A stretch of DNA of 64,000 bases from Stomoxys calcitrans (Eukaryota; Arthropoda; Insecta; Diptera; Muscidae), in the NCBI RefSeq assembly GCF_963082655.1, contig NC_081554.1:62756820-62820819 (forward strand), written 5' to 3'. Both the position numbers and the translations under genes were made by a program. The notes below the pieces were generated by a model, which did not search any database, was not told the origin of the DNA, and worked only from the letters and a program-made list of their open reading frames with translations. Positions 21,994 to 32,830 of this stretch are shown in pieces (the stretch's first letter is position 1; each line of letters starts with the position of its first letter).

Positions 21994-24085
21994 ACTAGCT
22001 GACCCGGGCCCGCTCCGCTGCGCCTTCTTTTACTTTATATGGAACATTTTTTTTCGACAATTAAAGATCTTTTTGTGAAATACCATGCAACGAAAATGGT
22101 ATATCGCTTGACTAACAGTTTAACAATATAAGTGTCTATATCTGAGTCCCATATCATCTCTATTGGTCTACGAATTTAAGTTTGGATGTAAGGTGTACTT
22201 CATTCTTAAAATACTTCATTTCAGCCCGATATTCTCATGATGTCTGATTGAGGGGTGTTTTCGGGGGAAAGGTGGTCCCCAAAGATACTTGGCCCTGAAA
22301 AAATATCAGCATCGTGCTCTTCTCTCAAATACCATTTATTTAAACCCCATATTGCCATTGGCTTAAGAGGAGTTTACACATGGCCCCAAAATAGGTTATC
22401 AAATTCGTTTTCTAATCTCAAATATCTTTCATTTGAGCCACATATTGGCATGATCCAAATTATTTACCCTTTGGGGATGGTTTTAAGGAAGGGGTGATGC
22501 CCTAAATACATGGCCCAACATTTAGATATCAAATTCGTATTCTACTCCCAAACACTTTTATTTGACCCCCATATAGCAATGTTCACTAAAAAATTGCTGT
22601 TTGTGGGGTATTTTGGGAAAGGGGTAGACCCCCAGAAAATTGGTCCCGAAAATGGGTATCAATTCTTGCTCTACCCCCCCAATACCTTTCATTTAAGCTC
22701 CACATTGACATGGTCGGTAAAAATGCCCGATTTAGGGTTGTTTTGGGGATTGGGGTGGTCTCCCAAACACTCAGCCCGGAAAATATATCAGCAACGTGCT
22801 CTATTCTCATATATCTATATATCATTTATTTGAACCCCATATTGTCATTGCCCTCAAAATTGGATATCAAATTCGTTTTCTAATCCCATTTAAAGTCTTT
22901 ATTGCAAAAGTCAGCAAATATTTCCGGTTTGGGGTATTGGCCCTAAAAACTATGAATATTTAGTTCCACTCTCTTTAGGACCCAAACTGTCTTGGTGAGC
23001 AAATACGTCCTGTTTGGGGTTGTTATGGTTATGGGACGTCCGCTAAACAGTTGTGCCCTAATGTTGATATCAGATACGTGGTCTACTCCTAAATACCTTT
23101 AATTTGAGCCCCATATTCCCAAAAATTACGGCTTGGGGTGTTTTGGGGGATGGGCTGCCACTCAGTGAGTTGGCCTTGAAAATATATTGGATTCGTGTTC
23201 CACTTTAAAAACCCTCTTATTTGAGCCTCATATTGCAATAGTCAGAAAATACTTACTATTTGGGTGGTGTTGTGGGGGTGGCGTGGCCCCACTTTTCCCA
23301 AATATTGATATCGGATTCGTGCTTTACTCCCAAAGACCTTTCATTTAATATGGCTATGGTCGCAAATTTGTTCCCTTTGGGGGATGTTTTTGGGGAGAGG
23401 CGGAGCCCCAAACACTTGGTCCCATATTTGGATATCAGATTCTAATTCTACACTCAAATACCTTTTATTTAAGCCCCATATTCCCATGGTCAGTAAATAA
23501 GTCCTGTTTGGGGGGTGTTTTGGGGAAGGGGTGGACCCCCAGAAACGTGGTCCCACATTTGGATATCAGATTCGTATTCTACTCGCAAATACCTTTCATT
23601 TGACTCCCATATTGCCATGGTCGGTAAATATGTCCGATTTAGGGGTGTTTTGGGGTGGTCCCCTAGCACTTGGTTCGACAAATGGATATCAGATACGTTT
23701 TCTTATCCGAAATACCTTTCATTTGAGTCCCATATTGTCGTGATTGGTCTAAATATATGTTTGGCAGGTTTTAGGGTGGGGCGGTACCCCATCCGCAATT
23801 TGGACACCAAATTTTTATTTTTAGGGTACTATGTGAGAGCACACAAAATTTCGCTTAAATCGCACCACCCATCTCCGAGATCTGGCGTTTCTGAAAATTA
23901 GAATAAGGGGGAGGGTCCGGCCCCCCTTCAGATATCAAAAAATGTAGTACCCTATTTTCACCACGGGATCATTATGCACCATCTGTGAAAATTTCAAGAA
24001 AATCGGTTCAGCCGTTTCTGAGTCTATAAGGAACACACAAACATACAAACAAACAATCAAACAAACAAACACAAATTGATTTTTA
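21994..24085 (+). mobile_element. Family C element, copy C4, nearly complete
   Basis: Left end CTAGCTGACCCGGGCCCGCT at 22003. The array runs with ATTTGAGCCCCATATTGCCA, GGGGTGTTTTGGGG and GGATATCAGATTCGTATTCT. The right block has AAATTTCGCTTAAATCGCAC, CACCACGGGATCATTATGCA, ATCGGTTCAGCCGTTTCTGA and CAAACAAACACAAATTGATT. Its tail meets that of C5 head-on. A CTAGCTGACCCGG start is, to my knowledge, common in arthropod repeats; the class is not settled here. Confidence 0.75.
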
Positions 24086-26610
24086 AATATAAAAATCAAC
24101 TTGTGTTTGTTTGTTCCGTATAGACTCAAAAAAGGCTGAACCGATTACCTTGAAACCTTTCACAGATTGTGTAGATTGGTCTGGAAGGAAACATAGGCTC
24201 TATAATTTTTTGATATCGGAAGGTGAACGGACCCTCCCCTTCACCCCAAAGGTACTACCCAAAACTAAAAGTGGACCGATCAAGACAATCAGGGATTCAA
24301 ATGAAAGGTATTCAGGAGTAGAGTACGAATTTCATAATAAAAGTTGGGTCCAAGAACCTTGGGGGCCGCCCCAGCCCCAAAACCCCTTAAAATAGGTTTA
24401 TTTGACGATCATGACAATATGGGACTCCAACGAAAGGTATTCGGGAGTAGATTAAGAATATGGTATGGGGAAGTAGGAATAGGCTATGTAAATTTTTGAT
24501 ATCGGAAGGGGAACGGACCCTCCCCTTACCCCAAAAGTACCATCCAAAACTAAAAGTGGACCTATTGGGACAATATGGGACTTAAATGAAAGGTATTTAG
24601 GAGTAGAGTACAAATTTCATAATAAAAGTTGGGTCCAAGTACCTTGGGGGCCGCCCCAGCCCCATAGCCCCTTACAATAGGTTTATTTGACGATCATGAC
24701 AATATGGGACTCCAATGATAGGTATTCGGGAGTAGATTATGAATATGGTTAGGAAGTAGGAATAGGCTATGTAAATTTTTGATATCGGAAGGGGAACGGA
24801 CCCTCCCCTTACCCCAAAAGTACCATCCAAAACTAAAAGTGGACCGATCAAGACAATATGGGATTCAAATGAAAGGAATTCAGGAGTAGAGTACGAATTT
24901 CATAATAAAAGTTGGGTCCAAGTACCTTGGGGGCCGCCCCAGACCCATAGCCCCTAACAATAGGTTTATTTGACGATCATGACAATATGGGACTCAAATG
25001 AAAGGTATTCGGGAGTAGATTACAAATATGTTAAGGAAGTAGGAATAGGCTTTATAATTTATTGATAATGGAAGGGGTCGGACCCTACACCGTTACCCCA
25101 AAAACTCCAACCAAAATCAAAAGTGGACCGATCGGGACAATATAAGTATCAAATGAAAGGAATTAGAGAAGAGAATACGAATATGGTATTTAAATTCGAG
25201 TCTAAGTACCCATCGGGCCGTCCCAACCCCAAAACTCCCGCAAACAGATATATTGGACGTTCATTTCAAAGTGGGGCTCAAAGGAAAGGTATTCGGTATT
25301 CGTAGATTATGAATATGGTCAGGAAGTAGGAATAGGCTTTATAATTTATTGATAACGGAAGGGGTCGGACCCTACACCGTTACCTCAAAAACACCATCCA
25401 AAATCAAAAGTGGACCGATCGGGACAATATAGTTATCAAATAAAAGGAATTAGAGAAGAGAATACGAATATGGTATTCAAATTTGAGTCTAAGTACCCGG
25501 TGGGCCGCCCCGACCCCAAAACTTCCCCAAACAGACATATGGGACGTTCATTTCAATATTGGACTCAAATGAAAGGTATTCGGGAGTAGATTTCGAATGT
25601 GGCATACAAAATCAGATCGATGTAAAGAGGGTCACGCCAGCCCTCAAAAACGCCATTAGACCCACTATAGCTGGCATTACATGGTTGAACCGATTTTCTG
25701 AAAATTTTCATAGATTGTGTAAGTTTTTCTGAAAGGAAACATAGGCTATATAATTTTTAGATATCGGGAGGAGGCGGACCCTCCCCCTTACCCCAAAAAC
25801 GCCACCCATATCCGAAAGGGGTCCGATGGGCACAATTAGGGTATCAAATGAAAGGTATTGGAGACCAGAAAACGAATATGGTATTAAAATTGGTGTCCAA
25901 GTAACCAGCGCCCACCCGCCCCCAACCCCAAAACTCCTCTAAACAGATATCAAATGAAAAGTGTTTGGCAGTAGATTCCAAATATGGCATAAAACATTAG
26001 GTCCTAGAATGGGAGGTCCCTCACCACCAAATACCCCCACCCCCAAATACCCCCACCCCCAAATACCCCCACCTCCAAATACCAACACCCCCGCAAATAC
26101 CCCCACCCCCAAATACCCCCACCCCAAATATCCCCACCCCCAAATACCCCCAACTGGGCATATTAGCCGACAATGGGTATATGGGACTCAAATGAAGGGT
26201 ATTAGGGAGTAGATTACGAATATGACATTAAAATTTGCGTTCAAGTCTAGGTGGGGCTTTTCCTTCTAAAGATACGTCAAGTGGGTCATTTGATCCATTA
26301 TGACAATATGGGACTCAACTGAAAGGTATTTGAAAGTAGAAAACTAATTTGATATCCAATTTTGAAGCCAAGTATTTTGGGGTACGTCCTAAAGCACCCC
26401 CTTAACTGAACTTGATTTCCGTTGGAAACGAAGAACGAATTTGATATTTTTTTTCAGTGAAAATGCCGGTGGCCCCAAAACATCCTCCAATCGGTTCGTA
26501 TTTACTGGCCATGGCAATAAGGGGCTCAAATTAAAGGAATTTGGAAGTGCAGCACGAATATGATATCCATATTTGAGTCGAAATGTCTGAGGTGCCATCC
26601 CTCCCCCTAT
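24086..26610 (-). mobile_element. Family C element, copy C5, with a 283-bp higher-order repeat
   Basis: Begins as an inverted copy of the C4 tail (AAAAATCAACTTGTGTTTGT, then TTGTTCCGTATAGACTC). From about 24420 to 25620 two-unit blocks repeat: GGAAGGGG at about 24505, 24788, 25070 and 25357, i.e. 283-287 bp apart. Beyond 25630 a second internal head (GGTTGAACCGATTTTCTGAA) appears, so this may be two C elements in tandem. A C-rich minisatellite is embedded at 26028-26152. Confidence 0.72.
26028..26152. repeat. 15-bp C-rich minisatellite (AAATACCCCCACCCC), G-quadruplex-prone on minus strand
   Basis: Eight or so copies of AAATACCCCCACCCC with small changes. The minus strand thus carries repeated GGGGGTGGGGGTATTTGGGG runs, dense G-tracts of four to five separated by short loops. 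It arose inside the C5 array, where the normal unit has CCCCA...CCAAA at this point. The G-strand is the transcribed (sense) strand of the host gene. The Gly/Val-rich minus frame is only a translation of this repeat. Confidence 0.85.
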
Positions 26611-26616
26611 GAGAAC

Positions 26617-26822
26617 ATTACCCTAAGGAAGAACCGAGAAGGAGCAAATTCTCACACATCAATGAGTGATTTTCGATTCAAGTCTAAACTCAATGATAAG
26701 AGACCTTTTTTTATAGCCGAGTACGAACGGCGTCATGCAGTGCGACTAACATTGTGAGGGTATAAACACCGCTTTGTCCGACGTTCTTCCCCGGATTCGA
26801 ACGCGTTCGGCGTCATAGGCTA
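26617..26822 (-). mobile_element. SINE remnant, minus strand
   Basis: Recognised by AATTCTCACACATCAATGAG, CTCAATGATAAGAGACC and ATTCGAACGCG with GGCGTCATAGGC. The middle is deleted and the B-box region mutated. Confidence 0.65.
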
Positions 26823-27945
26823 CAATGGCACGAATTCGATATCCGCATTCTGGGCGAAGTGTCCACACCCTAAAAAGATATTAGAGAGTTAAAGAAGGAG
26901 CAGCGGTGCGGGCCCGGTTCGGGCCTACCTACTAATTTTAATATACAGAACCTATGTCTAAATCAGGGCTGCTGAGTCGGAGTCGAACAACTTTGCCCAG
27001 AGTCAGAGCCGGAGTACAAAGTAGAAAAAATATACACTCAGGGAAAAGCGGCATTGTAAAAATAAGATGGACCATTCCTTAATCATAAATGACCATTGTT
27101 AAAGAAAATTTTCAATGAAATACATACGGGGGGTGGTAATGTTAACCCATAGAAGACAGAAATGAGCCAATTTGACGCACCACGTTTCCTCAATAGAACG
27201 ATTTCGATATCTGACAATGTCATATATTTAGGAATGATCTTGAATAGGAAACTCGGAAGTTAGAAGTGTCACATTCTGGAGAGTACCGAGAAGCCTCACA
27301 GATGTTGGACACTATGTAGACGGGCCGTAGGCTCGAAATGGAGTCTGAATCCCAGAATAGTCCACTGGCTCTACAAAAGCGTTATTAGACCCATACTTAC
27401 TTACGACTTAGAAGTGAAGTTTGGTGGACTGCTATGGAGAAAAAGTGCAACGATAAGACCATACAACAAGTTTAGGACACATTTTGTCTTGGCATAGGCA
27501 GAGCGCCCCACGCCCACTAGGGCACTTGAGACCATTCCAGATATTCGACCCATTGACATACAGATACAATGTGAGACAGCCACTGCTATGAGCTATGAGA
27601 TTTAAGGCGATGGGAGAATGGATTGAATATGAGAGCAGCTCATAACATCGCGATATAATCGAGGCGACGATAGGAAACCAGGAAAGAAGGGAAGAGGTTT
27701 CCGATCGGATACCTGAGATGAACCTTGAGGTCGAGTGCGAGGCAGTGCTGCCAGCGGCACAATCTTGAATTGACGAATCTCTGACATTGCCTTCAGGAAG
27801 ATCATGCTACACAGATGGATCAAGGTTAGGGGACTGAGATCTTTTTTCGGCTGGCGGAGATCCGGGCGATCATGGAATGCGTGAGGTGATGTGGTGCTAA
27901 CGCAAGGACATCGAGTGTGAACATCTTTGTAAATGCAAAATTGCT

Positions 27946-28236
27946 CAGGAACATTCCAAAGTGCTCACACATCTACGAGTGCTGTATGTATCAAGCTTAA
28001 GCTCAATGATAAGAGGCCTCCGAGCCGAGTTCGAACGGCGTGCCGCAGTGCGACACCTTTTCGTTGAGAAGTTTTTACACGACTGCCATACCATATGGTA
28101 CAGTACCTCAAAAATTTCGCCATCATTAGCAGGCGATAACCACCGCAGAATATTTTTTCTGGTGTTCTCGCCAGGATTTGAACCCAGGCGTTTAACGTCA
28201 TAGGCGGACATACTAACCTTTGCGCTACGGTGGCCA
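27946..28236 (-). mobile_element. SINE copy inside LINE-J J3
   Basis: Near full length on the minus strand: GGCCACCGTAGCGCAAAGG head (28236 downwards), B-box GGGTTCAAATCCTGG, CGCACTGCGGCACGCCGTTC, GAGCTTAAGCTTGATA and the GGAATGTTCC tail end. LINE-J sequence is interrupted after GCAAAATTGCTC. Confidence 0.82.
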
Positions 28237-28736
28237 CCATGGCCTTGGCCTTGATCATCTTGTGGTTAGGAGCCTACGTTTTGAACATCTTTACGGACAG
28301 AAAACTGATCATGAGGGCAATGAAAACCACGACGGTAGGGTCATGAACAGTCGTGGAGTGAAGGACTGAAGGCTTTTCTGAGGATAGCACGATTCGCATC
28401 GTTTGAATACCGAATGATACAGTACCTCAAAAATGTCGCCAACATTAGGAGGCGATAACCACCGCTGAATATTTTTTCTGGTGTTCTCGCCAGGATTCGA
28501 ACCTAGGCAATCAACGCCATAGGCGGACATACTAACCTTTGCGCTACGGTGGCCTTCTTGGCCTTGGCCTTTATCGTCTTGTGGTTAGGACCCTACGTTT
28601 TGAACATCTTTACGGACAGAAATCTGGCCATCAGGGCAATAACAACCAGGACTGCAAGGTCACGAACAGTCATGGAGTGAAGGACTGAAGGCTTTTCTGA
28701 GGATGGCACGATTCGCATCGTTTGAATACCGAGGGA
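28099..28736. repeat. 319-bp tandem duplication (SINE head plus LINE-J piece)
   Basis: CAGTACCTCA at 28101 recurs at 28420, and the two units stay collinear through GGTGGCC, CTTGGCCTTGGCCTT, TTTTGAACATCTTTACGGAC and TTCGCATCGTTTGAATACCG. The second SINE head (28413-28554) is therefore a duplicate and not a second insertion. Confidence 0.85.
28413..28554 (-). mobile_element. SINE head, part of the tandem duplication
   Basis: Holds B-box GGTTCGAATCCTGGCGAG (28509 downwards) and the A-box region, but ends abruptly at the duplication junction near 28413 without a SINE tail. Confidence 0.8.
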
Positions 28737-29704
28737 ATGAAAGAGCAGACAATTTGCCAGTGAAAGCCAGAGGACAGCCATCAATAAACTTGGATAACCC
28801 AAAGTTTTCCGGTCAGTTAAGGGCGTGGGCGACGAAAGCGAAATGGTCGGTAGGATAACGAAAATCCTATGAGGAGATCCGGATCAAGAGAAGATGAGGC
28901 TATTACTGAAAGGAAGTAAAAAGGAGGTTAGTATAGATTGAGAACCCAGGGACTGAGATCTGTTTTAGATTGCCTGACCATAATACGGTCATGCAGGCGG
29001 AGATCCGGGCGATCATGGAATGCGTGAAGTGGTGTGGTACTAACGCAAGGACGTCGAGTGTGAACATCTTTACCGACAGTAAACAAACCATAAGGGCAAT
29101 AAAAACCTGGACGATAAGGTCACGACCTGTCTTGCAGTGTAAGAAGGAGATTGACGCCTTCTCTGAGGATGGCAAAATCAGCATTGTTTGGGTGCTGGGC
29201 CATAACGGAGTAAGGGGAAATGAAAGGGCAGACGATTTGGCGGGGAAGGCCAGAGGACTGCCGTCAATAAACTTGGTTAACGCGAAGCCTTTCGGGTCGA
29301 CGCAGTCCGAGTTAAGGGAGTGGGCGACGAATGCCCATGCAACATTGTGGAACAGCGAAACGGTCGGTAGGACAGCGAAAATACTATGGGGGGATCCAGA
29401 TCGTGAGAAGGCAAGGTTATTACTAAAAGGAAGAAAGAAGGAGGTCAGTATAGCTTAGTATCATAACGGGACAGGCATAGGACTTACTTATGAAAAATCG
29501 ATGTGGCAAGTGATAGAAGGTGTAGCGCATGTGGGGAAAATGGCGAGACGTTGGAGCATGTCGTTGCCCGACTTTCGCGGTTAACAGACTCCGGTACTTA
29601 GATGGGGACACAGCACCTAACATGAAACAACTTAGAGGCGTGGCCTGGAAGACAATTAGGGATTTTGTAAGTAGCACGGAGTTCCAGACTTAGATTTCCT
29701 TTTT

Positions 29705-31263
29705 ATACCCACCACCGAAGGATGGGGGTTTATTCATTTTGTCATTCCGTTTGCAACACATCGAAATATCCATTTCCGACCCTATAAAGTATATATATTC
29801 TTGATCAGCGTAAAAATCTAAGACGATCTAGACATGTCCGTCCGTCTGTCCGTCTGTCTGCTGAAATCACGCTACAGTCTTCAAAAATTGAGATATTGAG
29901 CTGAAACTTTGCACAGATTCTTTTTTTGTTCATAAGCAGGTTAAGTTCGAAGATGGGCCAAATCGGACTATATTTAGATATAGCCCCCGATCCGACCGAT
30001 CCGCCGATTTTGGGTCTCAGACCCATAAAAGCCACATTTATTATCCGATTTTGCTGAAATTTGGGACAGTGAGTTGTGTAAGGCCCCCCAACATCCTCCG
30101 CCAATTTGGCTCAGATCGGTCCAGATTTGGATATAGCTGCCATATAGACCGATCCTCCGATTTAGGGTCTTAGGCCCATAAAAGCCACATTTATTATCTG
30201 ATTTCGCTGAAATTTGGGACAGTGAGTTGTGTTAGGCCCTTCGACATCCTTCGCCAATTTGGCCCAGATCGGTCTAGTTTTGGATATAACTGCCATATAG
30301 ACCGATCCTCCGATTTAGGGTCTTAGACCCGTAAGAGCCACATTTATTATCCGATTTTGCTGAAATTCGGGACAGTGTGTTGTCTTAGGCCCTTCGATTT
30401 CCTTCGCCAATTTGGTCCAGATCGGTCCAGTTTTGGATATAGCTGCCATATAGACCGATCCTCCGATTTAGGGTCTTAGACCAATAAAAGCCACGTTTAT
30501 TATCCGATTTTGCTGAAATTTGAGACAGTGAGTTGTCTTAGGCCTTTCGATATTCTTTGTAAATTTGGCTCAGATTGGTTCAGATTTGGATATAGCTGCC
30601 ATATAGACCGATCTCTCGATTTAAGGTTTTGAGCCCATAAAAGGCGAATTTATTGTCCGATGTCGCCGAAATTTGGGACAGTGAGTTGTGATAAAACTTT
30701 CGATATAATTTTTAGATTTGGCTCAGATCGGTCCAGCTTTGGATATAGCTGCAATATAGACCGATCTCTTGATTTAAGGTTTTGGGGTCATAAAAGGTGC
30801 ATTAATTGTCCGATTTCGCCGAAATTTGGGACAGTGAGTTGTGTTAGGCTCTTCGAAATGTATCTGCAACTTGGTCGAAATCGGTCCAGATTTGGATATA
30901 GCTGCCATATAGACCGATATCTCGATGAAAAGCCTTGGCCCAATAAAAGTCTCTTTTATAATCCGATTTCACTGAAATTTGACACAGTGACGTATGTTAG
31001 GCTTTTCGACGTCCGTGTCGTTTATGGTTCAGAGCGGTTTATTTTTAGATATAGCTACCAAAAAGAGCAAAATTTTGTTTTACACAGTTGAACAATGACT
31101 TGTGCTTATTAGTATTTGGTCCAAATCGGAACATAGTTCATATAGCTACTAGGGGTCATAAGGTATGCATTTTTCCCCGGATTTGACGAACGGTGGTTTA
31201 AACATACCCGAGGTGGTGGGTATTCAAAGTTCGGCCCGGCCGAACTTAACGCCTTTTTACTTG
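29705..31263 (+). mobile_element. Family A element, copy A3, inserted in the LINE-J 3' UTR with defined ends
   Basis: Left boundary CTTTTT|ATACCCACCACCGAAG; right boundary GCCTTTTTACTTG|TTCGAGGTTAC. LINE-J copies without it read CTTTTTCAAGGTTAC (J2) or CTTTTTGGAGGTTAC (J5), so removing 29705-31263 plus one TT restores the LINE. About eight units with CCGATTTTGCTGAAATTTGG, GACAGTGAGTTGTGTTAGGC and GGATATAGCTGCCATATAGA. The palindrome AGTTCGGCCCGGCCGAACTT is perfect (31229-31248). Best-defined member of the family. Confidence 0.88.
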
Positions 31264-31375
31264 TTCGAGGTTACTTTTTATTATTTAAAGCTCACAACAA
31301 GCCGATGACTAGCTTAGGTGTATGTCCAAAGAGGCATGGGGCGGATTAATATCCGCACCCTCTTTTTAACCCAAC
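31264..31375 (+). repeat. LINE-J J3 3' UTR, downstream half
   Basis: CGAGGTTACTTTTTATTA, CTCACAACAAGCCGATGACT and CATGGGGCGGATTAATATCC match the J5 3' UTR at 63856-63948. It is the continuation of J3 after the A3 insertion. Confidence 0.85.
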
Positions 31376-31780
31376 CTACAAACGGAATGACTAGATTTGA
31401 ATACCCCCCATCGTAAGGTGGTGGATATAAAAATGTTGTACGAAAGTTCAACAGTTGAACAAAAGTTCAACAACTACTTTCAGATCCTCGTTATAGTTAA
31501 TTCCTATTCCAAACACATAACCACCATTACCAAATATGATTACTACCCGAAGAGAAAAAAGGCAGCCATACAAGGGACATTGTAATCTAATCATCAATAT
31601 CGAAATATTGGGCGAATAAACTTACACACAATGGCAATGCAAAATTATTCCACAAACTCTTATTAAGGATGCAAACATGTGAATAAACATAATTCGGTTG
31701 TTATGTTCTTTAATGTTAACGATTATTTCCTTTAAGGAAGGAAATAACCAACGGCGTACTAAAAACTCTGCCATAGAGGT
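31376..31780. other. A/B end scrap and unassigned sequence
   Basis: 31376-31440 holds ACAAACGGAATGAC and GTAAGGTGGTGGATATAAAA, an ATACCC-side A/B end. The rest is unrecognised apart from a short perfect palindrome GTTCAAC-A-GTTGAAC near 31446. Confidence 0.55.
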
Positions 31781-32425
31781 ATGCCCACATTTATTGATAA
31801 TATGGCCATTCAATGTGGACAGGGAAGTTAGAGTGGCAAAATCGAAAGAGGGTTTTGAACTCGGTTCCCTTATCACCCATTGATTTGAATACACCTATTG
31901 TGAATAAAAAGGCTGCGGTTACCTTGAGGACATCCAGTGCCCTAAAGATAAGGCGAACAATAGTAACATGGATCCAACAATCTTTGCTAATGACAGTTTG
32001 GTGATGGTAGTTGTCGAAATGCCTGGGCCTCTTCCAGTCTGTGACGATGCTGGCTGGTATCGGGCCGATACAGACTATTTGCCTTCGGGAATCAACGCTC
32101 AATTGAAATGTGTCGTTGGGCCCCTTAAAAAGATGAGTTAGATCTAGCCAGGCGCAGCACTGGATCTAGCCAAGAAGGAAGATATTCCTTCTCCACCAAG
32201 GGCGCACACTAGGATGCCAAGGATTCCCTCAGGTCTTGAATCCCTACTTGGGACACTAAGGGAATGTAATTCCAATCTTTCAACCACCGACTGGAGATTG
32301 GTAGATTGGATAAGCTGATGGCAATCGGAGACAAGCAGTATTCGCTCCGGGTGTCTCGCAGACTTAAATAAGTCTGAAGGAGTTGTTTCCTACGGATTCA
32401 ACAAGTTGAAGCTAAAGGAATATAG
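31781..32425 (+). pseudogene. Retrotransposon ORF1 (gag-like) fragment N1, decayed
   Basis: Frames joined across shifts and stops give MPGPLPVCDDAGWYRAD, SGINAQLKCVVGPLKKM and RIPSGLESLLGTLRECNSN, then LSTTDWRLVDWIS. The last block matches N3 at 60697-61011 (ILRECYHNLSTADWKIGRLD), so this is a dispersed coding repeat. The LRECNxNLSTxDW signature looks like gag-type proteins of fly LINEs; I cannot assign it to a particular LINE here. Not functional. Confidence 0.6.
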
Positions 32426-32446
32426 AAGCGGTGTGGATAAAAATAA

Positions 32447-32753
32447 AAATTTGCCCATTAAAATTCCATAAGGAACAGGTGCATACTTCTCCCATATCAA
32501 TGAGTACTGTCCGATTCAAGCTTAAGCTTAATGATAAGAGGTTTTCTTTTTATAGTCGAGTCTTAACGGCGTGCCGCAGAGCGACACCTCTTTGGGGAGA
32601 AGTTTTTACATGGCAAAGTATCTCACAAATGTCGCCAACATTTGGAAGGGATAACCAAATGCTAAAAAAAAATTTCTGATATTCTCGCCAGGATTCGAAC
32701 TCAGGTGTTCGGCGTCAAAGGCGGACATGCTAACCTCTGCGCTACGGTGGCCT
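32447..32753 (-). mobile_element. SINE, nearly full-length, minus strand
   Basis: Head GGCCACCGTAGCGCAGAGG (32753 downwards), B-box region GAGTTCGAATCCTGGCGAG, CTCTGCGGCACGCCGTTAAG and the CATTGATATGGGAGAAGTAT segment. It abuts fragment N1. Confidence 0.82.
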
Positions 32754-32830
32754 ACACACAGGTGGTCATTAATAGTCATGATACTGAGGGTTACGATTTA
32801 AACCTAAAACGGTTAAAAGGGTGTTCGAGA

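Larger units (their letters stand above)
27120..29704 (+). pseudogene. LINE-J copy J3: RT end, RNase H domain and C-terminal finger, broken by SINE and duplications
   Basis: 27145-27600 reads as the RT C-terminal region in pieces (NVIYLGMILNRKLGS, NPRIVHWLY, VIRPILTY). The best frame, 28970-29458, is RNase H: FTDSKQTIRAIKT with the catalytic-type Asp, IVWVLGHNGVRGNERADDLA near the end (canonical WVPGH-x-G-x-x-GNE-x-AD), then KPFGSTQSELREWAT. The rest is frameshifted (ARRWSMSLPDF). RNase H after RT places the element in the I/LOA/R1-like assemblage. A SINE interrupts at 27946 and a 319-bp unit is tandemly duplicated. Its 3' UTR continues beyond an A3 insertion at 31264. Confidence 0.82.
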
